This document shows, in pieces, positions 19,684 to 32,841 of a stretch of 64,000 nt of DNA. The stretch lies in NCBI GenBank assembly GCA_032716605.1, contig CM064502.1, forward strand, positions 36,257,882 through 36,321,881, in the 5' to 3' direction. Origin of the DNA: Paralithodes platypus. Taxonomy: Eukaryota > Arthropoda > Malacostraca > Decapoda > Lithodidae. The position numbers and the translations under genes are program-made. Positions within the stretch are counted from its first letter, which is position 1; each line of letters begins with the position of its first letter. The notes under the pieces were generated by a model that searched no databases, had not been told where the DNA came from, and saw only the letters and a list, made by a program, of their open reading frames with translations.

Positions 19684-22600
19684 TTAATAGTGGCTATAAA
19701 ACGTCACCAGTACAGAAGTGGTTAATAGTGGCTATGATACGTCACCAGTACAGAAGTGGTTAATAGTGGCTATAATACGTCACCAGTACAGAAGTGGTTA
19801 ATAGTGGCTATAATACATCACCAGTACAGAAGTGGTTAATAGTGGCTATAATACGTCACCAGTACAGAAGTGGATAATAGCGGCTATAATACGTCACCAG
19901 TACAGAAGTGGTTAATAGTGGCTATAATACGTCACCGGTACATAAGTGGTTAATAGTGGCTATAATACGTCACCAGTACAGAAGTGGTTAATAGTGGCGC
20001 AATACAGAAGTGGTTAATAGTTGCTATAATACGTCACCGGTACAGAAGTGGTTATTAGTGGCTATAATACGTCACCAGTACAGAAGTGGTTAATAGTGGC
20101 TATAATACGTCACCAGTACAGAAGTGGTTAATAGTGGATATAATACGTCACCAGTACAGAAGTGGTTAATAGTGGCTATAATACGTCACCAGTACAGAAG
20201 TGGTTAATAGTGGCTATAATACGTCACCAGTGTAGAAGTGGTTAATAGTGGCTATAATACGTCACAAGTACAGAAGTGGTTAATATTGGCTATAATACGT
20301 CACTGGTACAGAAGTGGTTAATAGTGGCTATAATATGTCACCAGTACAGAAGTGGTTAATAGTGGCGCAGTACAGAAGTGGTTAATAGTTGCTATAATAC
20401 GTCACCGGTACAGAAGTGGTTAATAGTGGCTATAATACGTCACCAGTACAGAAGTGGTTAATAGTGGCTATAATACGTCACCTGTACAGAAGTGGTTAAT
20501 AGTGGATATAATACGTCACCAGTACAGAAGTGGTTAATAGTGGCTATAATACGTCACCAGTACAGAAGTGGTTAATAGTGGCTATAATACGTCACCAGTG
20601 TAGAAGTGGTTAACAGTGGCTATAATACGTCACCAGTACAGAAGTGGTTAATATTGGCTATAATACGTCACCGGTACAGAAGTGGTTAATAGTGGCTATA
20701 ATATGTCACCAGTACAGAAGTGGTTAATAGTGGCCATAATACGTCAATAGTACAGAAGTGGTTAATATTGGCTAAAATACGTCACCGGCACAGAAGTGGT
20801 TAATAGTGGCTATAATGCGTCACCGGTACATAAGTGGTTATTAGTGGCTATATTACGTACGTCACCGGTACAGAAGTGGTTAATAGTGGCTATAATACAT
20901 CACCAGTACAGAAGTGGTTAATAGTTGCTATAATACGTCACCAGTACTGAAGTGGTTAATAGTGGCTATAATACGTACATCATCGGTACAGAAGTGGTTA
21001 ATAGTGGCTATAAACATCACCGGTACAGAAGTGGTTAATAGTGGCTATAATACGTCACCAGTACAGAAGTGGTTAATAGTGGCTATAATACGTACATCAT
21101 CGTTACAGAAGTGGTTAATAGTCGTTATAATACGTCACTATTACAGAAGTGGTTAATAGTGGCTATAATACATCTCCGGTACAGAAGTGGTTAATAGTGG
21201 CTATAATACATCACCAGTACAGAAGTGGTTAATAGTGGCTATAATACGTCACCAGTACAGAAGTGGTTAATAGTGGCTATAATACGTCACCAGTACAGAA
21301 GTGGTTAATAGTGGCTATAAAACATTACCAGTACAGAAGCGGTTAATTGTGGCTATAGTACGTCACCGGTACAGAAGTGGTTAATAGTGGCTATAATACG
21401 TCACTGGTACAGAAGTGGTTAATAGTGGCTATAATACGTCACCAGTACAGAAGTGGTTAATAGTGGCTATAATACGTACATCACCGGTACAGAAGCGGTT
21501 AATAGTGGCAATAAACATCACCGGTGCAGAAGTGGTTAATTGTGGCTATAATACGTCACCAGTACAGAAGTGGTTAATATTGGCTATAATACGTACGTCA
21601 CCGGTACAGAAGTGGTTAATAGTGGCTATTATACGTCACCAGTACATAATTGGTTCATAGTGGCTGTAATACATCACCGGTACAGAAGTGGTTATTAGTG
21701 GCTATAATAAGTCACCGGTAGAGAAGTGGTTAATAGTGGCTATAATACGTCACCGGTACAGAAGTGGTTAATAGTGGCTATAATACGTTACCGGTAAAGA
21801 AGTGGTTAATAGTGGCTATAATACGTCACCGGTACAGAAGTGGTTAATAGTGGCTATAATACGTTACCGGTAAAGAAGTGGTTAATAGTGGCAATAATAC
21901 GTCACCAGTACAGAAGTGGTTAATAGTGGCTATAATATGTCATCAGTACAGAAGTGGTTAATAGTGGCTATAATACGTCACCAGTACAGAAGTGGTTAAT
22001 AGTGGCTCTAATACGTCACTGGTACATAAGTGGTTAATAGTGGCTATAATACGTCACCAGTACATAAGTGGTTAATAGTGGCTATAATATGTATGTCACT
22101 GGTACAGAAGTGGTTAATAGTGGCTACAATACGTCACCAGTACAGAAATGGTTAATAGTGGCTATAATACGTCACCAGTACAGAAGTGGTTAATAGTGGC
22201 TATAATACGTCACCAGTACAGAAGTGGTTAATAGTGGCTATAATACGTCACCAGTACAGAAGTGGTTAATAGTGGCTATAATACGTCACCAGTACAGAAG
22301 TGGTTAATAGTGGCTATAATACGTCACCGATACAGAAGTGGTTAATAGTGGCTATAATACGTCACTCGTACAGAAGTGGTTAATAGTGGCTATAATACAT
22401 CACCGGTACAGAAGTGGTTAATAGTGGCTATAATACGTCACCAGTACAGAAGTGGTTAATAGTGGCTATAATATGTCACCAGTACAGAAGTGGTTAATAG
22501 TGGCTATAATACGTCACCAGTACAGAAGTGGTTAATAGTGGCTATAATACGTCACCAGTACAGAAGTGGTTAATAGTGGCTATAATACGTCACCAGTACA

Positions 22601-23345
22601 GAAGTGGTTAATAGTGGCTATAATACGTCACCAGTACAGAAGTGGTTAATAGTGGCTATAATACGTCACCAGTACAGAAGTGGTTAATAGTGGCTATAAT
22701 ACGTCACCGGTACAGAAGTGGTTAATAGTGGCTATAATACGTCAGCAGTACAGAAGTGGTTAATAGTGACTATTAAACGTCACCAGTGCAGAAGTGGTTA
22801 ATAGTGGCTATAATATGTCACCAATACAGAATTGGTTAATAGTGGCTATAATACGTCACCAGTACAGAAATGGTTAATAGTGGCTATAATACGTCACCAG
22901 TACATAAGTGGTTAATAGTGGCTATAATACGTCACCAGTACAGAAGTGGATAATAGTGGCTATAATACATCACCAGTACAGAAGTGGTTAATAGTGTCTA
23001 TAATACGTCACCAGTACAGAAGTGGTTAATAGTGGCTATAATACGTCACCAGTACAGAAGTGGTTAATCGTGGCTATAATACATCACCAGTACAGAAGTG
23101 GTTAATAGTGGCTATAGTACGTCACCAGTACAGAAGTGGATAATAGCGGCTATAATACGTCACCAGTACAGAAGTGGTTAATAGTGGCTATAATACGTCA
23201 CCGGTACAGAAGTGGTTAATAGTGGCTATAATACGTCACCAGTACAGAAATGGTTAATAGTGGCTATAATACGTCACCGGTACAGAAATGGTTAATAGTG
23301 GCTATAATACGTCACCGGTACAGAAGTGGTTAATAGTGGCTATAC
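19684..23345. repeat. 38-bp minisatellite, right block (about 96 units)
   Basis: Same unit as 12951-14246, resuming at the TTAA after the piggyBac element. Variants include an inserted ACGT step and a shortened unit. A higher-order duplication of 368 bp is visible: marker variants at 19994, 20134, 20231 and 20334 recur at 20362, 20502, 20599 and 20702. Confidence 0.95.
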
Positions 23346-23416
23346 AGGTTCACATTTTCGGGCTGAACTGAGCCACTTTATTAACTCTATACTTGCTATT
23401 TGCATTGGAGGTTCGT

Positions 23417-23800
23417 TTAAGGGGGAGGTAGTGGCTTTTATTTTTCCGGACCCCCTTCTCTCTCATGTTTAGCATATTAATTTTAAGATTTTATTAAATT
23501 CGTTCCGTTAGTTTGGTGATTTTGAGACCTTTCGCCTCATTGTGTTGTCTATATTAAGACCTTTCCCGATTTTGTTTCCTGGCGAGTGATAGCGAACCTG
23601 TAATTTTAGAAGGAACTGGCTTTCGGCCGGGAAATTTTTTTCAGAAAACGTTTACACATTTTTCTTGAAAGGGGGTCTAGGAGATTTTTTTTTTTTTTTT
23701 TTGTAGGATTGATGGGGGTCTAGCGAAGAAACTAAAAAAATAAATGAATAAATAAATAGATAAATGAATAAATATATATATATATATATATACTGTACTG

Positions 23801-23831
<31 letters not shown>

Positions 23832-23843
23832 AGCACTACCGCT
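23417..23843 (-). mobile_element. MITE family A copy (A6) with AT expansion
   Basis: TTAA at 23417-23420. Iterons and CTGGCGAGTGATAGCGAACC follow, then a hairpin of TGGC-TTTC-GGCCG type and a poly-T tract. After the CTAG block the element is expanded by (AT)n at 23772-23826. Its other end appears to be AAACAAGCACTACCGCT, directly followed by SINE S2. Confidence 0.65.
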
Positions 23844-24411
23844 GGGGAGGTGTGGTGGAGTGGTCTTGCCACTGAACTGGTAATCCAATGGACCCGGGTT
23901 CGAATCCCGATATATCAATGGTAAGATATTATTGGGATGGAATTTGAGCTGTACCTAGCTATAGTATCAGTGCATTACCTCAAATCCCACCAAAACGCCA
24001 AATAAATACCTTCATTGTTCCTTGATTAAATAGCACTGTATGAATATTCCCATATTTAAAAATATGGTATTGGTGGGCAATGCCTATAGTGAGCTCATTG
24101 TTCAATAAGTGGCGTTCTGAGAGTGAGGGTCCGAGTCTAGGAGATGAGACAGTGAAGCACTGGAGCGAGTCAGCTTCAAAGATGGGGCTGCTTCGAGCCG
24201 TGAGTGAGCAACTAAACCCCATGCATCCTGCGAAGGCAAGATGGCAGGGGCTGGTTGCAGCTAAAAGTGTTTCACATGTCTCACCCCCTAGACTGGAACG
24301 AGACCTAACGGGCTTCACCGTTCAATAACGGGGTTGAATCTACAGGCTCTCAGCCTATGACTGAGAAAGAGTAGATGGAATATAGAAAAAAAAAAAAAAA
24401 AAAAAAAAAAA
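23844..24411 (+). mobile_element. Long tRNA-derived SINE S2 with poly-A tail
   Basis: Box A TGGTGGAGTGG and box B GGTTCGAATCC fit Pol III consensus. A body of about 480 bp follows, and then 26 A (24386-24411). A second full copy (minus) is at 55887-56438 and an internally deleted copy at 37835-37990. The body does not code. Confidence 0.8.
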
Positions 24412-24820
24412 GGTCGAGTGCTCAACATTGTCGGAACCTGTGACCTCAGTTGCACTAGAAATAACGTCGTTTTGGCGAATATATGATAGGCACAACAGAC
24501 CATGGAACCATTATGTCTAACACATTTATTGTGGCATTATTTTCGAATCATATACATGGACTAACTCGAAGTCATTCGTGTACCCTACAGACTGTGTATA
24601 CCACCATTTTGAATACTTGAATCATTTATAATCAACAGTGTTCTTGCTGAAAATATACACTATTAGAGAGAGGGAGAGAGACTTGACACTTATACACAAA
24701 CTTTGGCGACACTTGCCTGTCTTGCAAGAGTCCTCAGTCTGCACAAACTCACTACACACACACATTCAATGAAATACTTGAGTGCTAAATGAATGTCGAG
24801 TGCTGCCTGCTTCAAACGGT
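24412..24820. other. No recognisable gene or element
   Basis: Unassigned sequence with a short GA tract near 24666. Confidence 0.5.
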
Positions 24821-25008
24821 GACCGGACAACTCAACCAGTAGACCATTTCAACCAGTAGCTCTCAACCAGTAACAAATCAGCCAATACAGTTAGGTTAGG
24901 TTAGGTTATGTTAGTACTATATTTTGGCACTGGTTTGGTTGGTCTTGGTTGATTTGGCACTGGTTGAGAGCTACTGATTGAAATGGTCTACTGGTTCAGA
25001 TGCCCGGG
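24821..25008. mobile_element. Palindromic MITE (family G) with a TTAGG tract
   Basis: Arms of about 48 bp with the phrases 'caaccagtagaccatttcaa' and 'gctctcaaccagt' are inverted on the two sides. The centre contains TTAGGTTAGGTTAGGTTA (about 24890-24908), the arthropod telomere motif. A half copy is at 41762-41832. Confidence 0.7.
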
Positions 25009-25079
25009 AACCGCTTCAAACACAGGCTCATGCATTGTGACTGTCTATATTTTCCATCCCCACCCTCACATAACAATCG

Positions 25080-25624
25080 TACACACACAGGGAACACACG
25101 CACACACACAGGGATCACACACGTACATACACAGGGTACACACGCACACACACAGGGATCACACACGCACACACACAGGGAACACATGCACACAGACAGG
25201 GATCACACACGTATACACACAGGGAACACACACACACACACACACAGGGAACACACACGTACACACACAGGGAACACATGCACACTCACAGGGAACACAC
25301 GCACACACACAGAGAACACACGCACACTCACAGGGAACACACGCACACACACAGAGAACACACGCACACACAGACGCTCACAAAGTACACATACGCACAT
25401 AGCACTGGCAAAGATTCGCTCAGGCATTCTATCTATTTTTTCGTACCCTCTTCCCAAAGCGCGCTCACACACACACACCACAGGCAGGCACTTAAAACAA
25501 CGTAAACATACACCCACGCACACACCCGCACCTAGTACAATAGCACGCACACACACACACACAGGCACACAACCAAGCTAACACCCACTCTCAGCTACTA
25601 CAATAGCAGGCACACACTTATATG

Positions 25625-25660
<36 letters not shown>

Positions 25661-25760
25661 CTACAATAGCACCCACGCACAACCAGGCTAACACACACAT
25701 CCACCCTCACCTAATACAATAGCACACACACACAGATATGCAGCAGACACAATGAATGCC
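25080..25760. repeat. CA-rich minisatellite and microsatellite
   Basis: 25080-25395 has repeated 'cacacacagggaacacacg' variants, and 25396-25760 is CA-rich with further (CA)n. All open frames here are repeat read-through. Confidence 0.85.
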
Positions 25761-26089
25761 TGAATGTTGAACAGACGTCAACTCCCAGCATTCACACATA
25801 AAACCCAACATTAATTACAAACTGCGGCACCTTTGTCACTGTCCAGATACACAGACCAATGAAGCATGGGATATGACCCAGGACATTTGTGGGGTATTTT
25901 CACTGTTGCCAACCCTCTCATGTCGGAGCAGTGGATTAATTTAATGTCGTCCGTGTCTCGTTTGATCGCCAAGCACTAATTGATGCTACTTGCGTTAATA
26001 TAATTTTTGGGGGATACAATGCCGCCTTTCTTTACTATATCCTGACTATCTTTAGACGATTGTATTGGTTTTGGAAGGACTTACGGGAG
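25761..26089. other. Spacer ending in a family-B-like half element
   Basis: 25761-26000 is unassigned. 26020-26089 has 'atctttagacgattgtattgg' and 'ttggaagga' style sequence, like the left half of MITE B, and ends at the TTAA used by the next element. Confidence 0.4.
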
Positions 26090-26093
26090 TTAA

Positions 26094-26708
26094 CCTAAGA
26101 AGTGCGTAGGTATGGTATTTGAAATGTCTCGGAGGGCGAAGGTAATTTGGTTCATTTCTGGCTAAAATCGTCCTTTTACCATTAATATCGTTATTACTTA
26201 TTCATATGCGCCTATTTTACGTTTAATATGAAAATAATAACATGTAACAAAAAAAAACCCAAGTGAGAATAGTGTTTGGATGGTCAAAATTGCTGACCGG
26301 TCATTCATGAAGTGTGGAGCTGAGGCGAGTTACACCCTCTCCTCGCGAGGCCTGAAGCCAGACTGACACACTCCCTCACACTCTCTAGCACACCACGCTG
26401 TTGCTAGGTCTGGCACCACGCCTTGGAACCGGATTGGAGATGTTAGCACAATAAATACACCAATAAAGATGGTAATAAGAGGACAAATAGGTGATAATTG
26501 AAGGGGGGGGGGGGGGTGGATGGAGGGGATTTTGAGGAGTGGAGGAGTGTTAAGAGGTATGGAGGAAAATTATCTCACTTAATCACCATTTCACTTGTTT
26601 TAAGTGCTACTGGGGCCTTTTAAAGACATTTTTTTAGCCCTTGGCTCACATGAGGATGCTTGCTGTTGCCCAGTATGGACTCATATGAGGAGGCTCGGCG
26701 TCCATGGG
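26094..26708. mobile_element. piggyBac-type MITE (615 bp), diverged copy
   Basis: TTAA at 26090-26093 and 26709-26712. The left end CCTAAGAAGTGCG and internal stretches (catatgcgcctatt, gtttggatggtcaaaat, gatgttagcac, ataggtgataa) match the MITE at 46716-47346. The right end has CTCACATGAG (26645-26654) and CTCATATGAG (26680-26689), 19 bp before TTAA. It has no ORF. Confidence 0.8.
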
Positions 26709-26869
26709 TTAAGGGTTAGTCGAGGTCTTGTTACATTCTATAGGAACCTCCCCACACATGCGAGAAATACTTGATACATGAGCGCAGCTGTGCGCGGGTG
26801 AAGAACCCACGGGTATGGTTGAGCACACCTAACTTCTGGTAAGCTGTTTTAGCAAGAGTGGTTTTATGA

Positions 26870-27136
26870 TTTCTCTAAGATAGGTTAGAAGAAAAAGAAA
26901 CACCAGAAATATTGAGAGAAGATGAACTGTTGATAATGTGTATTGTTGGAGAGTAAGGAATAGGCATGTGAAGGAATTGGGTAGATACAAGGAGAACTTG
27001 GGTTTTGGAAGCATTGTAAGTAACACGATTCTCTCTTTCCCAATCGAAAATATTTGAGAGACCAAAAGATAGGCATGCTATGAGGCGTACTTTAGGTTTG
27101 GAGTAATTGTATGGTGAGTCGTTGTGGAAAACTAGT
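26870..27136 (-). pseudogene. Jockey-like LINE RT fragment, downstream part
   Basis: On the minus strand it encodes a segment like LSNIFDWERENRVTYNASKTQ, then SLNISGVSFSSNLS, typical of the region after the catalytic ADD box in R1/Jockey-type reverse transcriptases. It continues the fragment at 27511-27795 across an inserted MITE. There are many stops, so it is a relic. Confidence 0.75.
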
Positions 27137-27507
27137 TGAATAGTTGATGGTTCACTTTTTGGGCGATTTGTGCATGTATTCATTATTGTTCTAGTTTCCT
27201 CCCTAGACCTACATCAAATTTAAAAATATCATCCATTAGATCCCTCCTGTAGATTAATTTGTAAATTTTTTGGTAGAAAAATTTCCCGGCCAAAGGCCGA
27301 TTCTTCCAACATTACAGGCTCACTATCGTTCGCCAGAGAAAAAATTGACACCTATATAGCACGAAAGGTCTAAATATTGACGAAGAAATTGGGCGAAAGG
27401 TCTTAAAATCGACTAACTAATGGGGTGAACATCTTAACATATGAATTCTAATGGGGCTAAACATGAGGGAGAAAGTGGTCCAGAAAAACGGCCCATCCCC
27501 CCTGAAG
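27137..27507 (+). mobile_element. MITE family A copy (A7) inside a LINE
   Basis: Left part GATGGTTCACTTTTTGGG (same end as A2). The hairpin is CCGGCC-AAA-GGCCG. Iterons are present. The right end is CCATCCCCCCTGAAGG, where TTAA has decayed. The LINE codons for DDST(L) lie right beside it, and the LINE could have supplied ACCTTAA as the target. Confidence 0.75.
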
Positions 27508-27795
27508 GTAGAATCATCAGCATGTGAGTGAATAGGACTAGAGGTACAGTTGTGAACATCATTAATGAATATTAGACAGTGAACTGGAGATAGGAAAGAA
27601 CCCTGAGGAACGCCAGAGTTGATAGGTTGAGGAACTGAGTGATGACCGTCCACAACCGCAGCTATGAATCAGCAAGAAAGGAAACTTAAGAAAAAGGTAC
27701 AGATATAGGGATAGAAAACGAAAGAGAGTAGTTTAGAAATTAGAGACTTGTGCCAGACTCTATCAAAGACTTTTGATATGTCTAGCCGCAATAAA
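27508..27795 (-). pseudogene. Jockey-like LINE RT fragment, catalytic part
   Basis: The minus strand encodes INSGVPQGS, a short linker, FINDVHNC, then HADDSTF. These are the fingers/palm and catalytic ADD box of a non-LTR reverse transcriptase. Upstream, FDRVWHKSLISKL can be read in another frame (27700-27780). It is frameshifted and split from its downstream part by MITE A7. Confidence 0.8.
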
Positions 27796-27876
27796 AAAAA
27801 AAAAGTCTCACCGAAGACCCGAAAGGAGGGTAACCAAGCGTTATAAGGATATAACAGATCACCAGTATAGCGGCCC

Positions 27877-28090
27877 TTAACCCCTTTTGTACCGGCGACG
27901 TTTCTTTATTATAGTCTAGCTAAATTTATACATTTTTGTGCAGTTTATGAAGGATCTGTGGTAGTAAAAATGGTTAAGCGAGATGGTTGGATGCCTGTTA
28001 ATTGCTGGAGGTCCTTTATATACTGAATAACATCTTCCAATAGTAGGCAGAATAATGTTAAAAGGACGGCACTGGTAATGAGGGGGTTAA
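27877..28090. mobile_element. MITE family B copy (B5)
   Basis: TTAA at 27877-27880 and 28087-28090. Left end CCCCTTTTGTACCGGCG. The right end is inverted but decayed. The central palindrome is 'gcagtttatgaaggatctg' with GGTCCTTTATATACTG opposite. It is followed (28091-28215) by a diverged half copy with 'atccttcctaagttcc'. Confidence 0.75.
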
Positions 28091-28215
28091 TTAAGGAAGC
28101 CATACTGGCTACCTGAAACTAGATTGTGGGTCTCAGATATCCTTCCTAAGTTCCATACAATTGTCTACTGTTTTTCGGAATCAAAGTAGGATAACATCAT
28201 CGAATACTGCAGGGC

Positions 28216-28650
28216 TTAATGTATAGTTTAAGTTAACTAAGTTGGGGTTTGGTCCCATCGGATAAGGGGGTTAAGAATTTCCTGCCTCCGTAGCAAAAAT
28301 TTCTTTCTTGATATTTTGTTTCTTTTTTCCTGGTGTTTGAGATTAGACAACCCACTATCTTACAGTATATCCTGTTATCTTACCATTGACAATGACGATT
28401 AAAGCTCATAGAAAGGAAGATCAACGAAACTATTGCATTAATTCATATTAAAAAAAATAAATAAAAATAAATCGTATTCTTTGGCAAGAAACCCTTCCCT
28501 TCAATTGTTCAAGATCATTGTTGTTCCATATGATAAGATGGGAATGTTATAGGAATTACAGGGGAAATATCAAAATGAATGCAAACATATCTCGGTAATT
28601 GACATTGGTTATATAAAATTACGATTGAATAATATCGTTCTTAACACTAA
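28216..28650. other. No recognisable gene or element
   Basis: AT-rich unassigned sequence. Confidence 0.5.
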
Positions 28651-28755
28651 TAACCCCCAAATGGAATTAATGAAAGTATGTGATCCTGCTATGATTCAAA
28701 CCCAGACCACTACATACATAACTTACATGCTCTAACGATTACATCATCAACACAG
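28651..28755 (-). mobile_element. Decayed tRNA-derived SINE S3
   Basis: The minus strand has a degenerate box B (GGTTTGAATCA), followed by 'ttcattaattccatttgggg', which resembles the S3 body at 59808-59942. Confidence 0.45.
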
Positions 28756-28991
28756 TTAGATGTTCAGCACATGACCACGATTCCATTTATCGAATACTGG
28801 ATATTAATCTAACGATGTATTGGACCCAACTGCATTATGAATAGCATAACGCATAATGAGAGAGGAAAGAATAATTTATGGGACACATATCTCGCAATGC
28901 AATGTTCTGAACCTATTGATATTAACATAGAGGAGACAGGAAATACATCGTTCCATGGTGTTTGTGCAGAATAAAACAAAACTTTGCAAAA
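28756..28991. other. No recognisable gene or element
   Basis: Unassigned sequence. Confidence 0.5.
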
Positions 28992-29349
28992 TTAAGGGGA
29001 GACAGACCGTTTGTTTGGTCATTCATTCCTTTATTTCTTAGTTTCCTCACTAGACCTCCATTAAGCTTAAAACAAAAAAATAGACACCCTTCAAGATAAA
29101 TTTGTAAATTTTTCGATAGAAAAATTTCCCGGCCGAAGGCCGGTTTCTCTTAAAATTTCAGGCTCGCTATCGCTCGCCAGGAAAAAATCAATAACTAAAT
29201 TGCACGAAAGGTAATAAATTTGACAAAGAAATGGGGCGAAAAGTGTTAAAATCGCCAAACTAATGGGCCGAACGTCTTAAAGTTTCAAAAGTAATGGGGC
29301 TAAACATGAGGGAGAAGGGGGTCCAGAAAAAGGGTCTGCATCGCCTTAA
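28992..29349 (+). mobile_element. MITE family A copy (A8)
   Basis: TTAA at 28992-28995 and 29346-29349. Left end GGGGAGACAGACCGTTTG. ATTTTTCGATAGAAAAATTT and a perfect CCGGCC-GAA-GGCCGG hairpin are present. GGCTCGCTATCGCTCGCCAG is followed by four iteron blocks. It is one of the best preserved copies. Confidence 0.9.
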
Positions 29350-29914
29350 TATTTTATTGAGCAGGTAATCCTTCACAGTTCCAAAATATCGAGTAATATC
29401 CTAGGAAGTTTGCAGTGGAGCATGTGGTATTTATCTTGCCCAGCCGGTGTAAATTGGGTATATATGTAGATTGGTTCGGGCACTTGGAACACATGGATTG
29501 CTGCCGCTTCTGATTGAATTCCGACATACATACACAGTAGCGCTCTGAGCTTTGTTCTATGTATAAATATGTTGCAGCTGATGGTAAATTGAATCTCTTT
29601 CTCGATTCATAATGGGAGAATATGACATTGATATGTATCTGCATCATATTATTGCCAAGTTTTCATAATTAGCAACATATTTAGCTACACAATCTTGGTA
29701 TTATGCGAGTAGTCAGGATGGCAAGATAGCAATTTACAATAAGCTGAAAAAAGAAAAAAAACTAAATAAAACCAAAATAAACTATATAGCTAACCTAACA
29801 GTATTGGTTGATTTGGCACCGGTTGAGGTACACTGAACCCCCTACTCTGTTTCTTTCCAACTGACGGTAAATTACAAAGTTCCCATCTATATTTATCAGG
29901 TATTTTGAAGATTT
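29350..29914. other. No recognisable gene or element
   Basis: AT-rich. A 97-codon frame on the minus strand has no recognisable motif. Confidence 0.45.
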
Positions 29915-30560
29915 TGTGGTGAAATATGGTGCCAATGATATAAACTTGGTCGTAGTATAATGCAGAGCCATAGTAGTTTCATAGTTTAACATTAGGTATC
30001 AAGAAAATATGGTGCTAATTATACAAACTTGGTCCTGATATGATGCAGAGACAAAGTAGTGTCATAGTTTTACATTAAGTATAAGAAAATATGGTGCTAA
30101 TTATACATACTTGGTCCTGATATGATGCAGAGACAAAGTAGTGTCATAGTTTTACATTAAGTATAAGAAAATATGGTGCTAATTATACATACTTGGTCCT
30201 GATATGATGCAGAGACAAAGTAGTGTCATAGTTTTACGTTAATTATCAAGAAAATATGGTGCTAATTATATAAACTTGGTCCTGATATGATGCAGAGACA
30301 AAGTAGTTTAATAGTTTTACATTAAGTATCGAGAAAATAGCCGATAAGGAATTCAATTTACCGTCAGATGAAATGAAACCGAATATAGTCTGCTGGTTGA
30401 GATTTTGTGGTGAAATATGGTGCTAAGCATATAACCTTGGTATGCAGAGACACAATAGTTTCATATTTTTCCATTAAGTATAGACAATTCAGTCGCTAAG
30501 GGATTCAATTTACCGTCAGATGAAATTAAACCGAGTATAGTCTGCTGGTTGAGTTATCCG
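29915..30560. repeat. 82-bp tandem repeat (about 5 units) and a diverged ~170-bp direct repeat
   Basis: Units containing 'aaaatatggtgctaattata' and 'atgatgcagagacaaagtag' repeat every 82 bp to about 30335. 'ttcaatttaccgtcagatga' with 'gtctgctggttgag' then occurs twice (30350-30400 and 30508-30552). Confidence 0.8.
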
Positions 30561-30638
30561 GCCACCAAACACAGCGGGTGGTGGTGGGCAATATCTTTGG
30601 GTAGCAGCGGCCAATAACTCAATCATCGTGTTTGGTAT

Positions 30639-32328
<1,690 letters not shown>

Positions 32329-32536
32329 TCACATAAGTTCTGTTGCTCGTCGTGATCTTATGTATGAAAGTAAAATTAGTATGAATGACTTGCGAGTGTG
32401 ATTTCTATTAATTATCAGTTAACTAGTCCGATGAGTTAACCACTGCAAAGAAACTACACTCGTAATTCAAGCATGTGCATTATATTTCCATGTATAAGAT
32501 CACGGCGAGGAACAGAACGTATGTGAGCACCTGTAC
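32329..32536. mobile_element. Foldback element H1
   Basis: Arms of about 50 bp strongly matched, up to about 90 bp more loosely. The left starts GTACAGTTGCTCACATAAGT and the right is the inverse (GTACAGGTGCTCACATACGT read on the other strand). Both then read gttctgtt, ctcg and tgatcttat. It has no ORF. Confidence 0.7.
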
Positions 32537-32563
32537 ATATCCTCTTACATGATCAACACAGTT

Positions 32564-32777
32564 TATAGTCTAATCGCTGTAAGTAGGCGATAAATCATGA
32601 CCTCTATCCTCTGTAACTCATAAAGGGCTAGATCAAATTGGCTGTAAAATGTCACATATATTCCTTGACTGACTCTTCCCAAACGGTAGAAACATTAGCT
32701 CGATTACTCTAGTCGTTTTTTAGTTACAGAGGATAGTGGTTATGATTTCTCGCCTACTTACAGCGAATAGACTATAT
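32564..32777. mobile_element. Nested palindrome with family H core (H2)
   Basis: Outer arms TATAGTCTAATCGCTGTAAG and the inverse of CTTACAGCGAATAGACTATA enclose an inner palindromic core (ctctgtaact ... agttacagag) with 'caaattggctgta' and 'cttcccaaacggtagaaac'. The same core lies at 33770-33902 and 42585-42722. Confidence 0.7.
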
Positions 32778-32841
32778 AACAGTGTAAGTAATAGGCCATG
32801 TGCACAGTCTAAATTTCGGCTTACAGTGCCTGATAATACGC

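Noticed and set aside
20914..21660. Two ORFs of about 80 residues in the 38-bp array
   Set aside because: Read-through of the tandem repeat, with register changing at each length variant.
12951..23345. CRISPR-like array of 38-bp repeats
   Set aside because: Units are contiguous with no spacers, the setting is eukaryotic, and the unit is explained by a MITE end.
24983..25581. His/Thr-rich and Cys/Val-rich ORFs
   Set aside because: Translation of CA-rich repeats on both strands.
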